DNA of 64,000 nucleotides from Deltaproteobacteria bacterium. GTDB lineage: Bacteria > JAGRBM01 > JAHCIT01. Of the stretch, positions 37,240-46,363 are shown piece by piece (position 1 is the first letter of the stretch; each line of letters begins with the position of its first letter). Position numbers and translations under genes: made by a program. The DNA lies in NCBI GenBank assembly GCA_026129095.1, contig JAHCIT010000001.1, positions 124,001 to 188,000 of the forward strand, written 5' to 3'. Below the pieces are notes generated by a model. That model did no database searches. It had not been told where the DNA came from and was given only the letters and a program-made list of their open reading frames with translations.

Positions 37240-38541
37240 ATGCTTTCACGGTCACAACGCAAATGGAATACGCCGTGTGCGGCCATGCTCATGGTTTTCA
37301 TGCTCGCCGCTTGCGGTGAACGCACCGCACCTGCACCGCCGCCAATGGATGCACAGGCGGCACGTCTCGAACCGGTACGGCGGATGATGGCGCCTACCGA
37401 TGTCCCGGATCTCAAGGATGCCCGCCGGCTCGATCCGGCGACGATCTTCCGCTCCGTCACCGCTACGAGTGTTCTTCCCGACCCCGCCTGGGGGCCGGAT
37501 GGCTACGCCGCCTGGCGGCTCTTCGACGGCGATCCTGAACTGGGCTGGTGCGCCGGGCGCCGGGCGTTGGGCATCGGCGAGGAGATCGGGATCGAGTTCC
37601 TCCATCCGGTCAGCCTGAACGGACTCACACTTACCTACCCGGAGACTTTCTCCGGAACCGGCGGTCCAAAGGTGGCCGAAATTGAGATGGTGAATGATCA
37701 GAACGAGGCACGCCTCATCCAGTTTATTCCCGGCGAGACTGTATCAGAAGCGAAGTTCGTGCCGGTTTCCGGACGGAGGTTCCGGCTGGTCATTCGCAAA
37801 GTGGCTGCCAGAGGCGATGCAACGCTCTGCATCGGCGAGGCAGCCCTTACGGGCCGGTCGGATGTGCTTGCCGGGCATTTCCCGGCGGAATCGGAAGCAG
37901 TCGCACAGGCCGAGGTTCGCCAGATATTCGACGAACTGGAAAGTTACCGTCAGCCCCAGATCGCCCAGCCAAAACTCTCTCGCGCCCTTGCCGGCTATTT
38001 CAGCCGCTGGATTGGTCCAGGTGAACTGGCAGCCGCCCAGCTCCTGTTCGATCACGAGTTCCGTACCGTTACCGACATGAAGCTGTCTGGCGACAACCTG
38101 TGCGCCGTTGCCGTGCGCGCCGTGACTGAGACAAGCGGCATCGCCGAGCGGCTTTTCCGGCAGAGGTATCTGGCGGGCCGGAGCGTGAAACTCCTGGACA
38201 GTTGCGGAGGCAGTCCGGATCTCGCTTACTGGGTAATAAAGCAGAACCGGCTGGCTGTGCTGCTGTTCCATGCCCGTGGCGACCGGTTTGGCGCGCTGGA
38301 AGCGGGCGACCTCCGGGCACTCCCGAAACTCCTGGAAGCATACCGGACACAAACCATGATCGGCTGGTGGAGACAGCCTGTACGCGGATACGAGACGAGA
38401 GGCCGCAGCATGGAAGAGCTTGTCCGCCTGCTGCCACGGGAGCCGGTGCGCCGCGTGCTGGACGGCCTCATCCTGCTGGAAGAAGGCCATACACTCTATT
38501 CCGACGGACTGCGTGAACTCCGGCGGATGCTGGGCCCCTGA
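37240..38541 (+). CDS. Lipoprotein with discoidin-like glycan-binding domain
   Basis: 433 aa. The signal peptide ends with lipobox MLAAC, so the protein is lipidated. Residues about 80-200 resemble an F5/8 type C/NADase-type glycan-binding module (AAWRLFDGDPELGWCAGR, then IGIEFLHPVSLNGL). The C-terminal half is helical, with no family I can name. It opens a plus-strand cluster with two glycosyltransferases, lnt and a DUF3299 protein; the first gap is only 14 nt. The presence of lnt in the same cluster fits a lipidated product. Confidence 0.75.
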   Translation: MLSRSQRKWNTPCAAMLMVFMLAACGERTAPAPPPMDAQAARLEPVRRMMAPTDVPDLKDARRLDPATIFRSVTATSVLPDPAWGPDGYAAWRLFDGDPELGWCAGRRALGIGEEIGIEFLHPVSLNGLTLTYPETFSGTGGPKVAEIEMVNDQNEARLIQFIPGETVSEAKFVPVSGRRFRLVIRKVAARGDATLCIGEAALTGRSDVLAGHFPAESEAVAQAEVRQIFDELESYRQPQIAQPKLSRALAGYFSRWIGPGELAAAQLLFDHEFRTVTDMKLSGDNLCAVAVRAVTETSGIAERLFRQRYLAGRSVKLLDSCGGSPDLAYWVIKQNRLAVLLFHARGDRFGALEAGDLRALPKLLEAYRTQTMIGWWRQPVRGYETRGRSMEELVRLLPREPVRRVLDGLILLEEGHTLYSDGLRELRRMLGP

Positions 38542-38555
38542 CCGGATAGCCGCGG

Positions 38556-39953
38556 ATGCGGATACTTGCCATCATTCACAACTTTCCCCCAGCTCACCGG
38601 GCCGGGTCGGAGACCTATGCGCTGCATCTGGCGACGGCACTCCGTGCGGAGTCCCCGGACATTGCTGTCAGCGTCATCTCAACCGATACCCGGCCGCATG
38701 AAGCGCCCTATGCCGTGCGGCGGTACGAACTTGATGGCATGGAAGTGTACGAGATCAACCAGCCCCAGGATCACATCCGGTTCTCGGACAGTTTTAGCGA
38801 CCGGTTCATCGAGAGGCATGTCGCAACACGAATCGAGGTATTCAGGCCTGATGTGGTGCATATCCATCATCTGATGCACCTGTCGGCCGGTATCGTGGGA
38901 ATCATTCCGCCAGATGCGGCACGGGTAATGCACCTGCATGATTACTGGCTCTCCTGCCCACGAGGGGGACTCCGCATGGATGCTTCCGGTGGCCTGTGCG
39001 GGCAGATTGATCCCCAAAAATGCGCCCGCTGTATTGCCGGGGAATATGCGGACATTTCCGCTCCCGGACGGCTGGCCGAGCGGTGGGAGAGCCTTGCCCC
39101 AATACCCGTCGAGGCTGCATCCCTCGCTGGCGGTGGTTCGGTACGCCGCCTGATACGCGCCGCCGTCACCCGGATGGGACCACCCGCCGGGCTTCCTCCC
39201 AAGTACAATCCGGAAGCCGTACGTTCGGACCTTGCTTTACGGCGTACAGCATTGACCGAAGCAGCGGCCGGTATCGACCGGTTCATCGCGCCATCCCGTT
39301 TCCTGCGCGATGAAATGATCCGCTGGGGTCTTCCGGAATCCCGCATCATCTATTCTGACTACGGGTTCCAGTCTCCCCGCGAGACCGTGGCACATTCCCG
39401 TGGCGGACCATTCACCATCGGATTCGCCGGCACCCTCGCTCCCCACAAAGGCGCGCATGTGCTCATCGAGGCATTCCGCAACCTGTTCGGCCGTACCCGG
39501 AGCCCTGTTGCACTCCGGATCTTCGGAAACCGCAGCCATTTCCCTTCCTATGTCCGGATGCTGGACAGCCTGGCGAGGGGGCTCCCGGTCGAATGGGCAG
39601 GTCCTTTCGATGACGCCGGGCGGGATGCAGCCTACCGGTCGCTAGACGTGCTGGTGGTTCCCAGCCTGTGGTGGGAGAACTCCCCGCTCACGATACACGA
39701 AGCCTGGCAGCGCGGGGTACCTGCGGTCGTGTCGGACCTGGGCGGAATGCGGGAACTGGTTACGGATGAAACCTTGCGGTTTCCGGCCGGGGATGCCACG
39801 GCACTGGCCGGACGGCTGGTACATCTGGCCGTGGACCGGCCGCTTGTGGACCGCCTTGCCAGATCCGCACCACCGGTCAAATCCATTATGGACGATGCCC
39901 GCTGGACTCTCGGCCTGTATGAAGAGCTGGTCTCGGCGCGGAGGAGATCGTGA
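38556..39953 (+). CDS. Glycosyltransferase family 4 (GT-B)
   Basis: 465 aa. The N-terminus MRILAIIHNFPPAHRAGSET is the GT4 start; GTLAPHKGAHVLIEAF and VPSLWWENSPLTIHEAW carry the donor-site Lys and the EX7E-like region. A mid-protein cysteine group (CPRGG, GLCGQ, CARC) between residues about 130 and 170 is unusual for the fold and occurs in some cell-surface GT4 enzymes. It overlaps the next GT2 gene by 4 nt. Together they likely build a surface glycan or O-antigen unit. Donor sugar unknown. Confidence 0.9.
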   Translation: MRILAIIHNFPPAHRAGSETYALHLATALRAESPDIAVSVISTDTRPHEAPYAVRRYELDGMEVYEINQPQDHIRFSDSFSDRFIERHVATRIEVFRPDVVHIHHLMHLSAGIVGIIPPDAARVMHLHDYWLSCPRGGLRMDASGGLCGQIDPQKCARCIAGEYADISAPGRLAERWESLAPIPVEAASLAGGGSVRRLIRAAVTRMGPPAGLPPKYNPEAVRSDLALRRTALTEAAAGIDRFIAPSRFLRDEMIRWGLPESRIIYSDYGFQSPRETVAHSRGGPFTIGFAGTLAPHKGAHVLIEAFRNLFGRTRSPVALRIFGNRSHFPSYVRMLDSLARGLPVEWAGPFDDAGRDAAYRSLDVLVVPSLWWENSPLTIHEAWQRGVPAVVSDLGGMRELVTDETLRFPAGDATALAGRLVHLAVDRPLVDRLARSAPPVKSIMDDARWTLGLYEELVSARRRS

Positions 39954-40849
39954 AAGAACCGTTCCGGATATCGGTTGTGGTCCCGACGCTCGACGGCGCG
40001 GATACACTCCCCGCACTGATTCATGCCCTCGATGCCCAGCAGGGGGTTGAAATCACCGAGCGGATCGCCATCGACTCCGGTTCCATTGACCGGACACGGG
40101 ACATTCTGGAACGCGGACGCTTTCGCATCATCCAGCGGCCCCGGGCACTGTTCAATCATGGCTTGACACGAAATGACCTGGTCGAACTGTCCACGTCGCC
40201 GCTCGTTGCCTTTTTTTCCCAGGATGCGGTCCCGGCCGGCCCCGAAACCCTCGCCGAACTGGCGCGTCCTTTCGATCTCTCGCCCAGGGTCATGGGCAGC
40301 TACGCACGGCAGATACCGGCACCTGGAGCATCCCGCCTGGACCAGCTTCGTATCCGGCGGTCGCGCGCCGGGCGACGAGAAGCCCGCCGGGCCTCCGGGG
40401 CTGATCTTGACCGCACCCCGGCCGGGGCCCTCCTGGATCTGTGCGATTTCCATAACGCAGCTTCGATGGTCCGGCGCGATGGCTTCATGCCGTTTCCGGA
40501 GACCGAACTGGCCGAAGACCTCCAGTGGGCACACCAGGTACTAAAACACGGCGGACAGATCGCCTTTGTCCCCACGGCCCGGGTTTATCATTCTGTCGAG
40601 CGGCCGCTGCGCGAAGAGTGGGAGCGGCTGAAATCCGAAGCACGGGTGCTTGCCCGTGAGTTCGGCTATCGTCCGGCGGGCATCGGCGGCCAGCCTGCGG
40701 CGCGCACTCTCATGCGCGGCCTGATGTGGGGTGCAGCCGATGCCGCCGCCGTGCTCACGGTACCAGGACGTGCGCCGGTCCGGAGCCTGGGCCGGGCACT
40801 GGCGCTTGGCCCCATGCGGGCGCTTTCCTTCTGGAAGGAATCGAGGTGA
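39950..40849 (+). CDS. Glycosyltransferase family 2 (rhamnosyltransferase-like)
   Basis: 299 aa from GTG at 39950, overlapping the GT4 stop by 4 nt. VVVPTLDGADTL, IDSGSIDRT and the FNHGLTRND motif are typical of RfbN/rhamnosyltransferase-type GT2 enzymes; FFSQDAVPAG carries the metal-binding acidic residue. The stop overlaps the lnt start (GTGA), so GT4-GT2-lnt are translationally coupled. It probably adds a deoxyhexose to a growing polysaccharide unit; the sugar is inference. Confidence 0.88.
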   Translation: MKEPFRISVVVPTLDGADTLPALIHALDAQQGVEITERIAIDSGSIDRTRDILERGRFRIIQRPRALFNHGLTRNDLVELSTSPLVAFFSQDAVPAGPETLAELARPFDLSPRVMGSYARQIPAPGASRLDQLRIRRSRAGRREARRASGADLDRTPAGALLDLCDFHNAASMVRRDGFMPFPETELAEDLQWAHQVLKHGGQIAFVPTARVYHSVERPLREEWERLKSEARVLAREFGYRPAGIGGQPAARTLMRGLMWGAADAAAVLTVPGRAPVRSLGRALALGPMRALSFWKESR

Positions 40850-42336
40850 CAAGCTCCGTGAGTCAGAGTCCGACACCCCTCCTGGACCGCATCGCCGCAT
40901 GGACACCGCCGAAGAAGACAGCTGCCCTTGCTGCCGCGAGCGGACTCATGTATCCGCTGGCTGTACCGCCGTGGGGACTTGTATTCACCGGCTTTCTGCA
41001 AGTGGCCCTGCTCGTTGTGGCGCTGGCGGACCAGCCGTGGCGGCGTGTGTTTACGGCTGCCTGGCTGTCAGGGACGATCTGCCAGCTCTGCATCTACTGG
41101 TGGCTCATCGACACGGTGGTCATCTTCGGAAACCTCCCATGGGCGGTAGCCGCAATCGTGTACCTTTTGTACGGCATCGGACATGGTCTGTTCATGGCGT
41201 TATCGGCATTATCGGCCCACCTGCTGATGCGCCGGGGACTTTCCAGCGTCGAAGGATGGCCACTTGGCTATGTGGCCGTTCACCTGTTCATTCCGCAGCT
41301 TTTCCCGTTCTATCTGGGTGTCGAGTTTTATACGCTCGACAGCTGGCGGCCAGCACCCCCGGATGTACGGGTCATGGCTGCCATCGTGTGCCTTGCGGGC
41401 GCTGTCACAGGCGAACTGCTCCGGCTGCGCGGACGGCTGACGGCAGAGTTTCCTGTCCCAAGAATTGCCGGATGGGCCGTGGCATTTGCGCTTCTTATCC
41501 TCCTTTCGTGGCCGCGCACGGACGATCCGGATGCCAGGACCCTTCGCGTGGCCATTGCCCAGACGGACTTCGATCTCAAATACGCACTGAAGACGGGCGA
41601 CACCCAGCGCCGTTTCGACAAGATCGTGGAGATGTACCAGAGCGCCGTCGATGACGGCGCCGAACTGGTGGTTTTTTCCGAAAGCACCCTGCCCTTCCCG
41701 TTCCTGATCGAGGGACAGAATGCGCCGGCTGACCGCATGTGGGGAGCGCGGATGACCCGCACCCTGTCGGGCATCATCCAGAAGACCGGTGTCCCGATGA
41801 TCGCCAGTGGTGTTGGCGTCGAGGGCCAGCGGCTGACCAACCGTGCCTTCCTGATCGAGCCGGGACCGGATGGCCGCGTGAAGGTGCAGCATTATGACAA
41901 GCGGCGGCTCCTGTGGTTCGGAGAGTATGTCCCGCTGCGCAACTGGTGGCCCAAGGCCGACGTGCTGTTCCAGGGTGTGGCGCAGTTCGACAAGGGTCCG
42001 GGCCCGGTGATCTGGGACTGGAACGGACGCCGGATCATTCCGTCAATCTGCTACGAGGCGATACTGCCCGTTTTCACCCGGTCCATCATTCCGCCGGGCG
42101 GCGGGATAGACCTCTTTATCAATCTTACCAACGACAAATGGTTTGGCCTGACGCCGGAAAAGGAACAGCATCTCATGCTGGCCACCTGGCGTTCGGCCGA
42201 GACCGGCATCCCGATGATCCGCGCCACGCTGGATGGCACCTCCGCTGTCATCGACGGCAGGGGACGGATCATCTTCCGCTCGAAACCCGGCGAGGCGGGG
42301 GTTTATCTGGTGGATGTGCCCGTGCGCGCCCGATGA
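40846..42336 (+). CDS. lnt: Apolipoprotein N-acyltransferase
   Basis: 496 aa from GTG at 40846, which overlaps the previous stop and has AAGGA 6 nt upstream; the longer frame begins inside the GT2 gene. About six to seven membrane helices precede a nitrilase-fold domain. The catalytic triad is visible: Glu in VFSESTLPFPF, Lys in YDKRRLLWFGEYVP and Cys in SICYEAILP. Lnt moves an acyl chain from a phospholipid to the amino group of the diacylglyceryl cysteine of lipoproteins. At least four lipoproteins in this window would be substrates. Confidence 0.96.
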   Translation: MTSSVSQSPTPLLDRIAAWTPPKKTAALAAASGLMYPLAVPPWGLVFTGFLQVALLVVALADQPWRRVFTAAWLSGTICQLCIYWWLIDTVVIFGNLPWAVAAIVYLLYGIGHGLFMALSALSAHLLMRRGLSSVEGWPLGYVAVHLFIPQLFPFYLGVEFYTLDSWRPAPPDVRVMAAIVCLAGAVTGELLRLRGRLTAEFPVPRIAGWAVAFALLILLSWPRTDDPDARTLRVAIAQTDFDLKYALKTGDTQRRFDKIVEMYQSAVDDGAELVVFSESTLPFPFLIEGQNAPADRMWGARMTRTLSGIIQKTGVPMIASGVGVEGQRLTNRAFLIEPGPDGRVKVQHYDKRRLLWFGEYVPLRNWWPKADVLFQGVAQFDKGPGPVIWDWNGRRIIPSICYEAILPVFTRSIIPPGGGIDLFINLTNDKWFGLTPEKEQHLMLATWRSAETGIPMIRATLDGTSAVIDGRGRIIFRSKPGEAGVYLVDVPVRAR

Positions 42337-42373
42337 GGGGCCGAGGCCGTTGTCTATCAGCTACACTTCCCGG

Positions 42374-43075
42374 ATGATGGCCAGCGAAACCACAGCCTTA
42401 GGCCCGCGCTCCCGCTGGCGGGTCTATATAAAGGCAGGACTGACGCTCATCGTGCTTCTGGCCGCTGCATCGTCGTTTCTGCCACAGACAGGGCGTCCAC
42501 CTGAGCAATCGCCAGTCCCGGTAGCGTGGGAGAATCCTTTCGCCGCAGCGGCGCCGGCCTCCAAGCCAGATACCCGTACGACACCCGCTTCGGTGGAAGC
42601 CGAGAAGCCGGAGCCGCCACGCGAAGTGAAGGGCTATCTCGTTACCTCGTTCCCATTCCTCTCCAGCTTTGATTACCAGCCGCCGGACCCGGTGGGGGAG
42701 ATGCTTGCCGGAGGAGCAATGTCCCGGAAGCCGGAAAGCCTCGCTCCGGAAAAGCCCGTTATCCCCAAAGAGATAATGGCGCTTTCCGGCCGGAAGATTG
42801 CCATCAAGGGCTTCATGATACCGATTGATCTCGACACCCGCGGAGTGAGGAGGTTTGCGCTCGTAAAGAACCAGCTCGCGTGCTGCTACGGCGTTATTCC
42901 CAATCCGAACGAGTGGATTTACGTGGTGATGGATGACCGGTCGAGGGCGGACTCGCTGCTCGACCAGATCATTACGGTTTACGGCACCCTGCGTATCAGC
43001 GAAACGCTGACCGAAGGCGGCATCAACAGTTTGTACCAGATGGAAGGCGAGCGGGTGACAGGGCCGGTTGATTAA
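42374..43075 (+). CDS. DUF3299 family membrane-anchored protein
   Basis: 233 aa from ATG 42374 (a second ATG follows). One N-terminal membrane helix (KAGLTLIVLLAAASSFLP), a Pro-rich linker, then the DUF3299 domain with SGRKIAIKGFMIPIDL, VKNQLACCYGVIPNPNEWI and the Cys pair. The domain faces the periplasm. Family members have been seen next to efflux and metal-handling genes; the function is unproven. It is the last gene of the lipoprotein-GT4-GT2-lnt cluster, 37 nt after lnt, and ends 5 nt from the convergent receiver gene. Confidence 0.85.
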   Translation: MMASETTALGPRSRWRVYIKAGLTLIVLLAAASSFLPQTGRPPEQSPVPVAWENPFAAAAPASKPDTRTTPASVEAEKPEPPREVKGYLVTSFPFLSSFDYQPPDPVGEMLAGGAMSRKPESLAPEKPVIPKEIMALSGRKIAIKGFMIPIDLDTRGVRRFALVKNQLACCYGVIPNPNEWIYVVMDDRSRADSLLDQIITVYGTLRISETLTEGGINSLYQMEGERVTGPVD

Positions 43076-43080
43076 GCCTG

Positions 43081-43470
43081 TCAGGCGGCGCTGGCACGGA
43101 TGGCTTCGTCCACGAGACCTACGATCTCGTCAATCTTGAACGGCTTGTTGAAAAAGGCATACGCGCCGGCATCCTTGGCCTGGCCCGCCGTCACCTCGTT
43201 GCCGTGGGCAGTAATCATGATTACCGGGCATGCCGGTTTTTGCCCCTTGAACTCTCCCAGCAAGGTCAGCCCGTCCGTATCGGGCAGCTTGAGGTCGAGG
43301 ATGATCGCGTCCATCCGCCCGCTTTCGATGGCGAACACCCGCCGTGCCGAACTGCCATCCTCCGCCTCGAATACGTGATAACCCTCCTGGGTGAGCCGCT
43401 CGCCAAGAGACCAGCGGATGAGCATCTCGTCATCAACGATCATCAGCGCCCGCTTTCCATCTATAGGCAT
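43081..43470 (-). CDS. Single-domain response regulator (receiver)
   Basis: 129 aa from the ATG at 43470; upstream frame starts (GTG, TTG) are possible but add no homology. A lone REC domain: MIVDDEM with the acidic pair, the phospho-acceptor in IILDLKLPDTDG, MITAHG with its Thr, and NKPF with the conserved Lys. The IRWSL segment resembles receivers of NtrC-type regulators, but no output domain is attached. It is divergent from, and about 290 bp away from, a PAS histidine kinase that is the obvious partner. Confidence 0.88.
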   Translation of the reverse strand: MPIDGKRALMIVDDEMLIRWSLGERLTQEGYHVFEAEDGSSARRVFAIESGRMDAIILDLKLPDTDGLTLLGEFKGQKPACPVIMITAHGNEVTAGQAKDAGAYAFFNKPFKIDEIVGLVDEAIRASAA

Positions 43471-43759
43471 GGGGATTTTTTCACGCTCGCTTGCTGGAAT
43501 TTCCACGTCTTGGTCCGTTTTCAGGCCTTTGGCAGGCTTCCCAAAGGAATAGAGCAAATGGCGGGCCAACGGTCATGGCCACAACAGCCGTGCTTGTGTC
43601 CTTAATTCCTGATAGCACCAATGACGTTCAGTGTATTCCATACATCCGAAAAACCACCATCGCCGCGTTGCCCTGAAATGCGGCTATCGGTTCGAAAATG
43701 CGCTAGATTTTTCCGTCTGTGACTCTAATATGGACCAATCAAGGTGTTCATTCGGGTTT

Positions 43760-45121
43760 ATGGCTCAAATGCACAAAGCCTCACTTCGGGCAGTATTCAC
43801 GTACTTGGGAATAGGCACCCTCTGGATCCTGCTTTCCGATGAAATTACCAAACGTTTTTTTGATAGTTCACCGCAGGTTCAGCTTCTGAAAGGCTGGCTG
43901 TTTGTCTGCGCCACGGCGGGTCTTCTTTACTGGTTGATCCAGAAATACACCCGCCGGGCAGTCGAGGAAGCAGGGGCGGCTCTCAGCCAAGGCACTGCCG
44001 GCCCTGACAAGGCCGATGTCGCCAGCCGGGAACTTGAGCGTGCACGGGCCGCTCATGATTATGCCGCAGAGCGGCTCGCACAGTCGACACGCGAGCTTCA
44101 GGACATCAAGTATGCACTGGACCAGTCCACAATCCTGGCGATCACCGACCGGCGCGGTCTCATTACCTTCGTCAACGACCAGTTTTGTACCATTTCCAAA
44201 TACAGCCGGGATGAGCTGGTTGGCAAAGACCACCGGATCATCAATTCCGGCCACCATTCCAGGGAGTTTATTGCCGATCTCTGGAGCACGATTCTTTCCG
44301 GAAGGGTCTGGCATGGCGAGATCAAGAACCGGGCAAAAGACGGCTCTTTTTACTGGGTGGACACGACCATCGTGCCGTTCATGGATGGCAGCGGCCATCC
44401 ATACCAGTTCGTCGCGATCCGGCAGGACATCACCCAGCGAAAGCAGGCCCAGGACCGGCTCCGTGAGCAGGAAAGCCTCGCCCGGCTGGGGGAAATGGCA
44501 GCCGTGGTCGCCCACGAGGTAAAAAACCCGCTCGCCGGGATCTCCGGCGCCATTCAGATCATCGGAAGCCGGCTCGACCCAGACAGCCGCGAACGCAAGA
44601 TCGTCGGTGAAATCATCGCCCGCATCGAGGCCCTGAACGGCCGGGTTCATGACATGCTCACCTTTGCACGACCTCGATCGCCGGTCTTGGCGCCGGTTCC
44701 AGTGCCGGAACTGGTCCAGGAAACTGTCCGCCTCGTCACGAAGGATCCGGTATTCGGCAAGGTATCAATGACCACCGCGCTCGCCGATCTCAAAGTGAAA
44801 GCCGATGCAGAACTGGCCCGTGAAGCGCTCCTCAACCTGCTTCTGAACGCCGCCCAGGCGATGCCCCAGGGTGGAAGCATCGATATCCGTTGTGAACCGG
44901 CCAGTGATATCTGCCGGTTGCATATAACCGATAACGGTCCCGGTATTCCCCCGGAACTGGCCTCGCGTGTTTTCGAGCCATTTATCACCACCAAGCACAA
45001 GGGAACCGGACTGGGGCTCGCCATCGCCCGCCGGACCATCCGGGAACAGGGGGGCGATATTGAGTGCCAGACCCGGCCCGGACAGGGAACGACCTTCATT
45101 CTCACGCTCCCTGTGGTCTAG
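43760..45121 (+). CDS. PAS-domain sensor histidine kinase (NtrB-like)
   Basis: About 453 aa from the ATG at 43760; ATGs at 43730 and 43769 are also possible and no ribosome site is strong. Two N-terminal membrane helices flank a short loop (LGIGTLWILLSDEITKRFF). A coiled segment leads to a PAS domain (ITDRRGLITFVNDQFC, then HHSREFI), the HisKA box with the phosphorylated His in VVAHEVKNPLAG, and HATPase_c motifs NLLLNAAQAMP, DNGPGIPPE and GTGLGLAIARR. A complete, likely active kinase, divergent from a lone receiver protein. Confidence 0.9.
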   Translation: MAQMHKASLRAVFTYLGIGTLWILLSDEITKRFFDSSPQVQLLKGWLFVCATAGLLYWLIQKYTRRAVEEAGAALSQGTAGPDKADVASRELERARAAHDYAAERLAQSTRELQDIKYALDQSTILAITDRRGLITFVNDQFCTISKYSRDELVGKDHRIINSGHHSREFIADLWSTILSGRVWHGEIKNRAKDGSFYWVDTTIVPFMDGSGHPYQFVAIRQDITQRKQAQDRLREQESLARLGEMAAVVAHEVKNPLAGISGAIQIIGSRLDPDSRERKIVGEIIARIEALNGRVHDMLTFARPRSPVLAPVPVPELVQETVRLVTKDPVFGKVSMTTALADLKVKADAELAREALLNLLLNAAQAMPQGGSIDIRCEPASDICRLHITDNGPGIPPELASRVFEPFITTKHKGTGLGLAIARRTIREQGGDIECQTRPGQGTTFILTLPVV

Positions 45122-45147
45122 GCCCTGTGGAAAGTTCCCCACCCCCA

Positions 45148-45168
45148 GCGGGAAATCTCCCGCGATTT
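45148..45168 (+). terminator. Weak intrinsic terminator after the histidine kinase
   Basis: GCGGGA-AATC-TCCCGC forms a 6-bp stem with a 4-nt loop and is followed by GATTTT. It begins 27 nt after the kinase stop. The rest of the 275-bp gap to the next gene holds no open frame I support. Confidence 0.45.
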
Positions 45169-45396
45169 TCACCAAACTGGGTGTTGCACCACAGGTCCAA
45201 GATGCTCTCTTCTGTCGAAAAGGGTTCCCGTTTTACCTTCTAACTCACTGAAAATCCTTGATGTTTGTCAGCGACCACAATGCCGATACCGGTTTTGTCC
45301 ACGTTTTGGCCCGTGAGTTGCTCTACCTTGCTCCACGAAGTGCGGATGACGGCTTGAAAACAGACCATCAAGCCACATGCGAGGGGAAGGCGAGAA

Positions 45397-46305
45397 GTGA
45401 GCACCAGCAAGCACCTGTGGGCCCTGATACTGGCTGGAGGAGACGGCACCCGGCTCCAGTCCATGCAACTGACCCGCAACGGCCAGCCCGTCCCCAAGCA
45501 GTACTACCCCTTCGATGGCCGGGCACCGATGATCCAGTGGGCCCTCGACCGGGCTGGACGGCATGTGCCCGAAGACCGCACAGTCGCCGTCGTAGCCCGT
45601 CACCACAGCCGATGGTGGAAAACCGATCTTGACGCGCTCCCGCCGGAAAACGTCATCGCACAACCCAGGAACCGCGGCACGGCTCCGGGGCTTCTGCTCC
45701 CGGTGCTCGACATCCTCCGCCGGGATCCCGAGGCGACCCTGATGGTGCTCCCCTCCGATCATTATGTGGCCGATGAGGGTGTTGTCGAAGAATCGCTGGA
45801 GCTGGCAGCAGAAGAGGCTCGCGACGGCAGCCTCGTGCTCCTTGGCATCCAGCCAGAGCATGCCAACACGGAATATGGCTGGATCGTCCCGCGCCCGGCA
45901 GGTGCTTCAGCCCAGAAAACCGCCGAAGCAGTGGACTGTTTCGTGGAAAAGCCTGACGCCACCACCGCCGAAAGACTCTTCAATGGAGGCGCGGTCTGGA
46001 ACAGTTTCATGTTCACCGTGCGGGCGGACTCCCTGCTCCATATCTATGCACAAGCGCTGCCCGGACTCCTCCAGTCAATGATGGTGGCCAGCCGTTACCG
46101 CCACGACGCAGATGGCCCGCGCATTGTGGATGGCATTTACGAACTCATTGGTGATGCCTGCTTCTCGAAGCAGGTGCTCCAGCGGGTGGTCAGCAGCCTG
46201 CGCGTAGTTCACGTCCCCTCTTGCGGATGGAGCGATCTGGGAACTCCGGACCGGCTCGCCGTCTGCTCATCCTTCGATTCGGCACAGCTTCAGGCTGCCG
46301 CATAG
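45397..46305 (+). CDS. Mannose-1-phosphate guanylyltransferase-like nucleotidyltransferase
   Basis: 302 aa from GTG at 45397 with AAGG 6 nt upstream. LILAGGDGTRL is the nucleotide-binding loop (GxGxRL form), with VPKQYYPF carrying the catalytic Lys; PSDHYVAD, TEYGWI, VEKPD and WNSFMF follow in the order of GDP-mannose pyrophosphorylases. The C-terminal cupin of long ManB/ManC types is absent. It probably makes GDP-mannose or a related NDP-sugar for the glycosyltransferases in this window. The Crp/Fnr gene follows 58 nt downstream. Confidence 0.85.
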   Translation: MSTSKHLWALILAGGDGTRLQSMQLTRNGQPVPKQYYPFDGRAPMIQWALDRAGRHVPEDRTVAVVARHHSRWWKTDLDALPPENVIAQPRNRGTAPGLLLPVLDILRRDPEATLMVLPSDHYVADEGVVEESLELAAEEARDGSLVLLGIQPEHANTEYGWIVPRPAGASAQKTAEAVDCFVEKPDATTAERLFNGGAVWNSFMFTVRADSLLHIYAQALPGLLQSMMVASRYRHDADGPRIVDGIYELIGDACFSKQVLQRVVSSLRVVHVPSCGWSDLGTPDRLAVCSSFDSAQLQAAA

Positions 46306-46363
46306 CAACAACAGAAAAAGTTCAAATCCCGAAGTTCACCAACAAAGGAAAGGTAACACCCTC

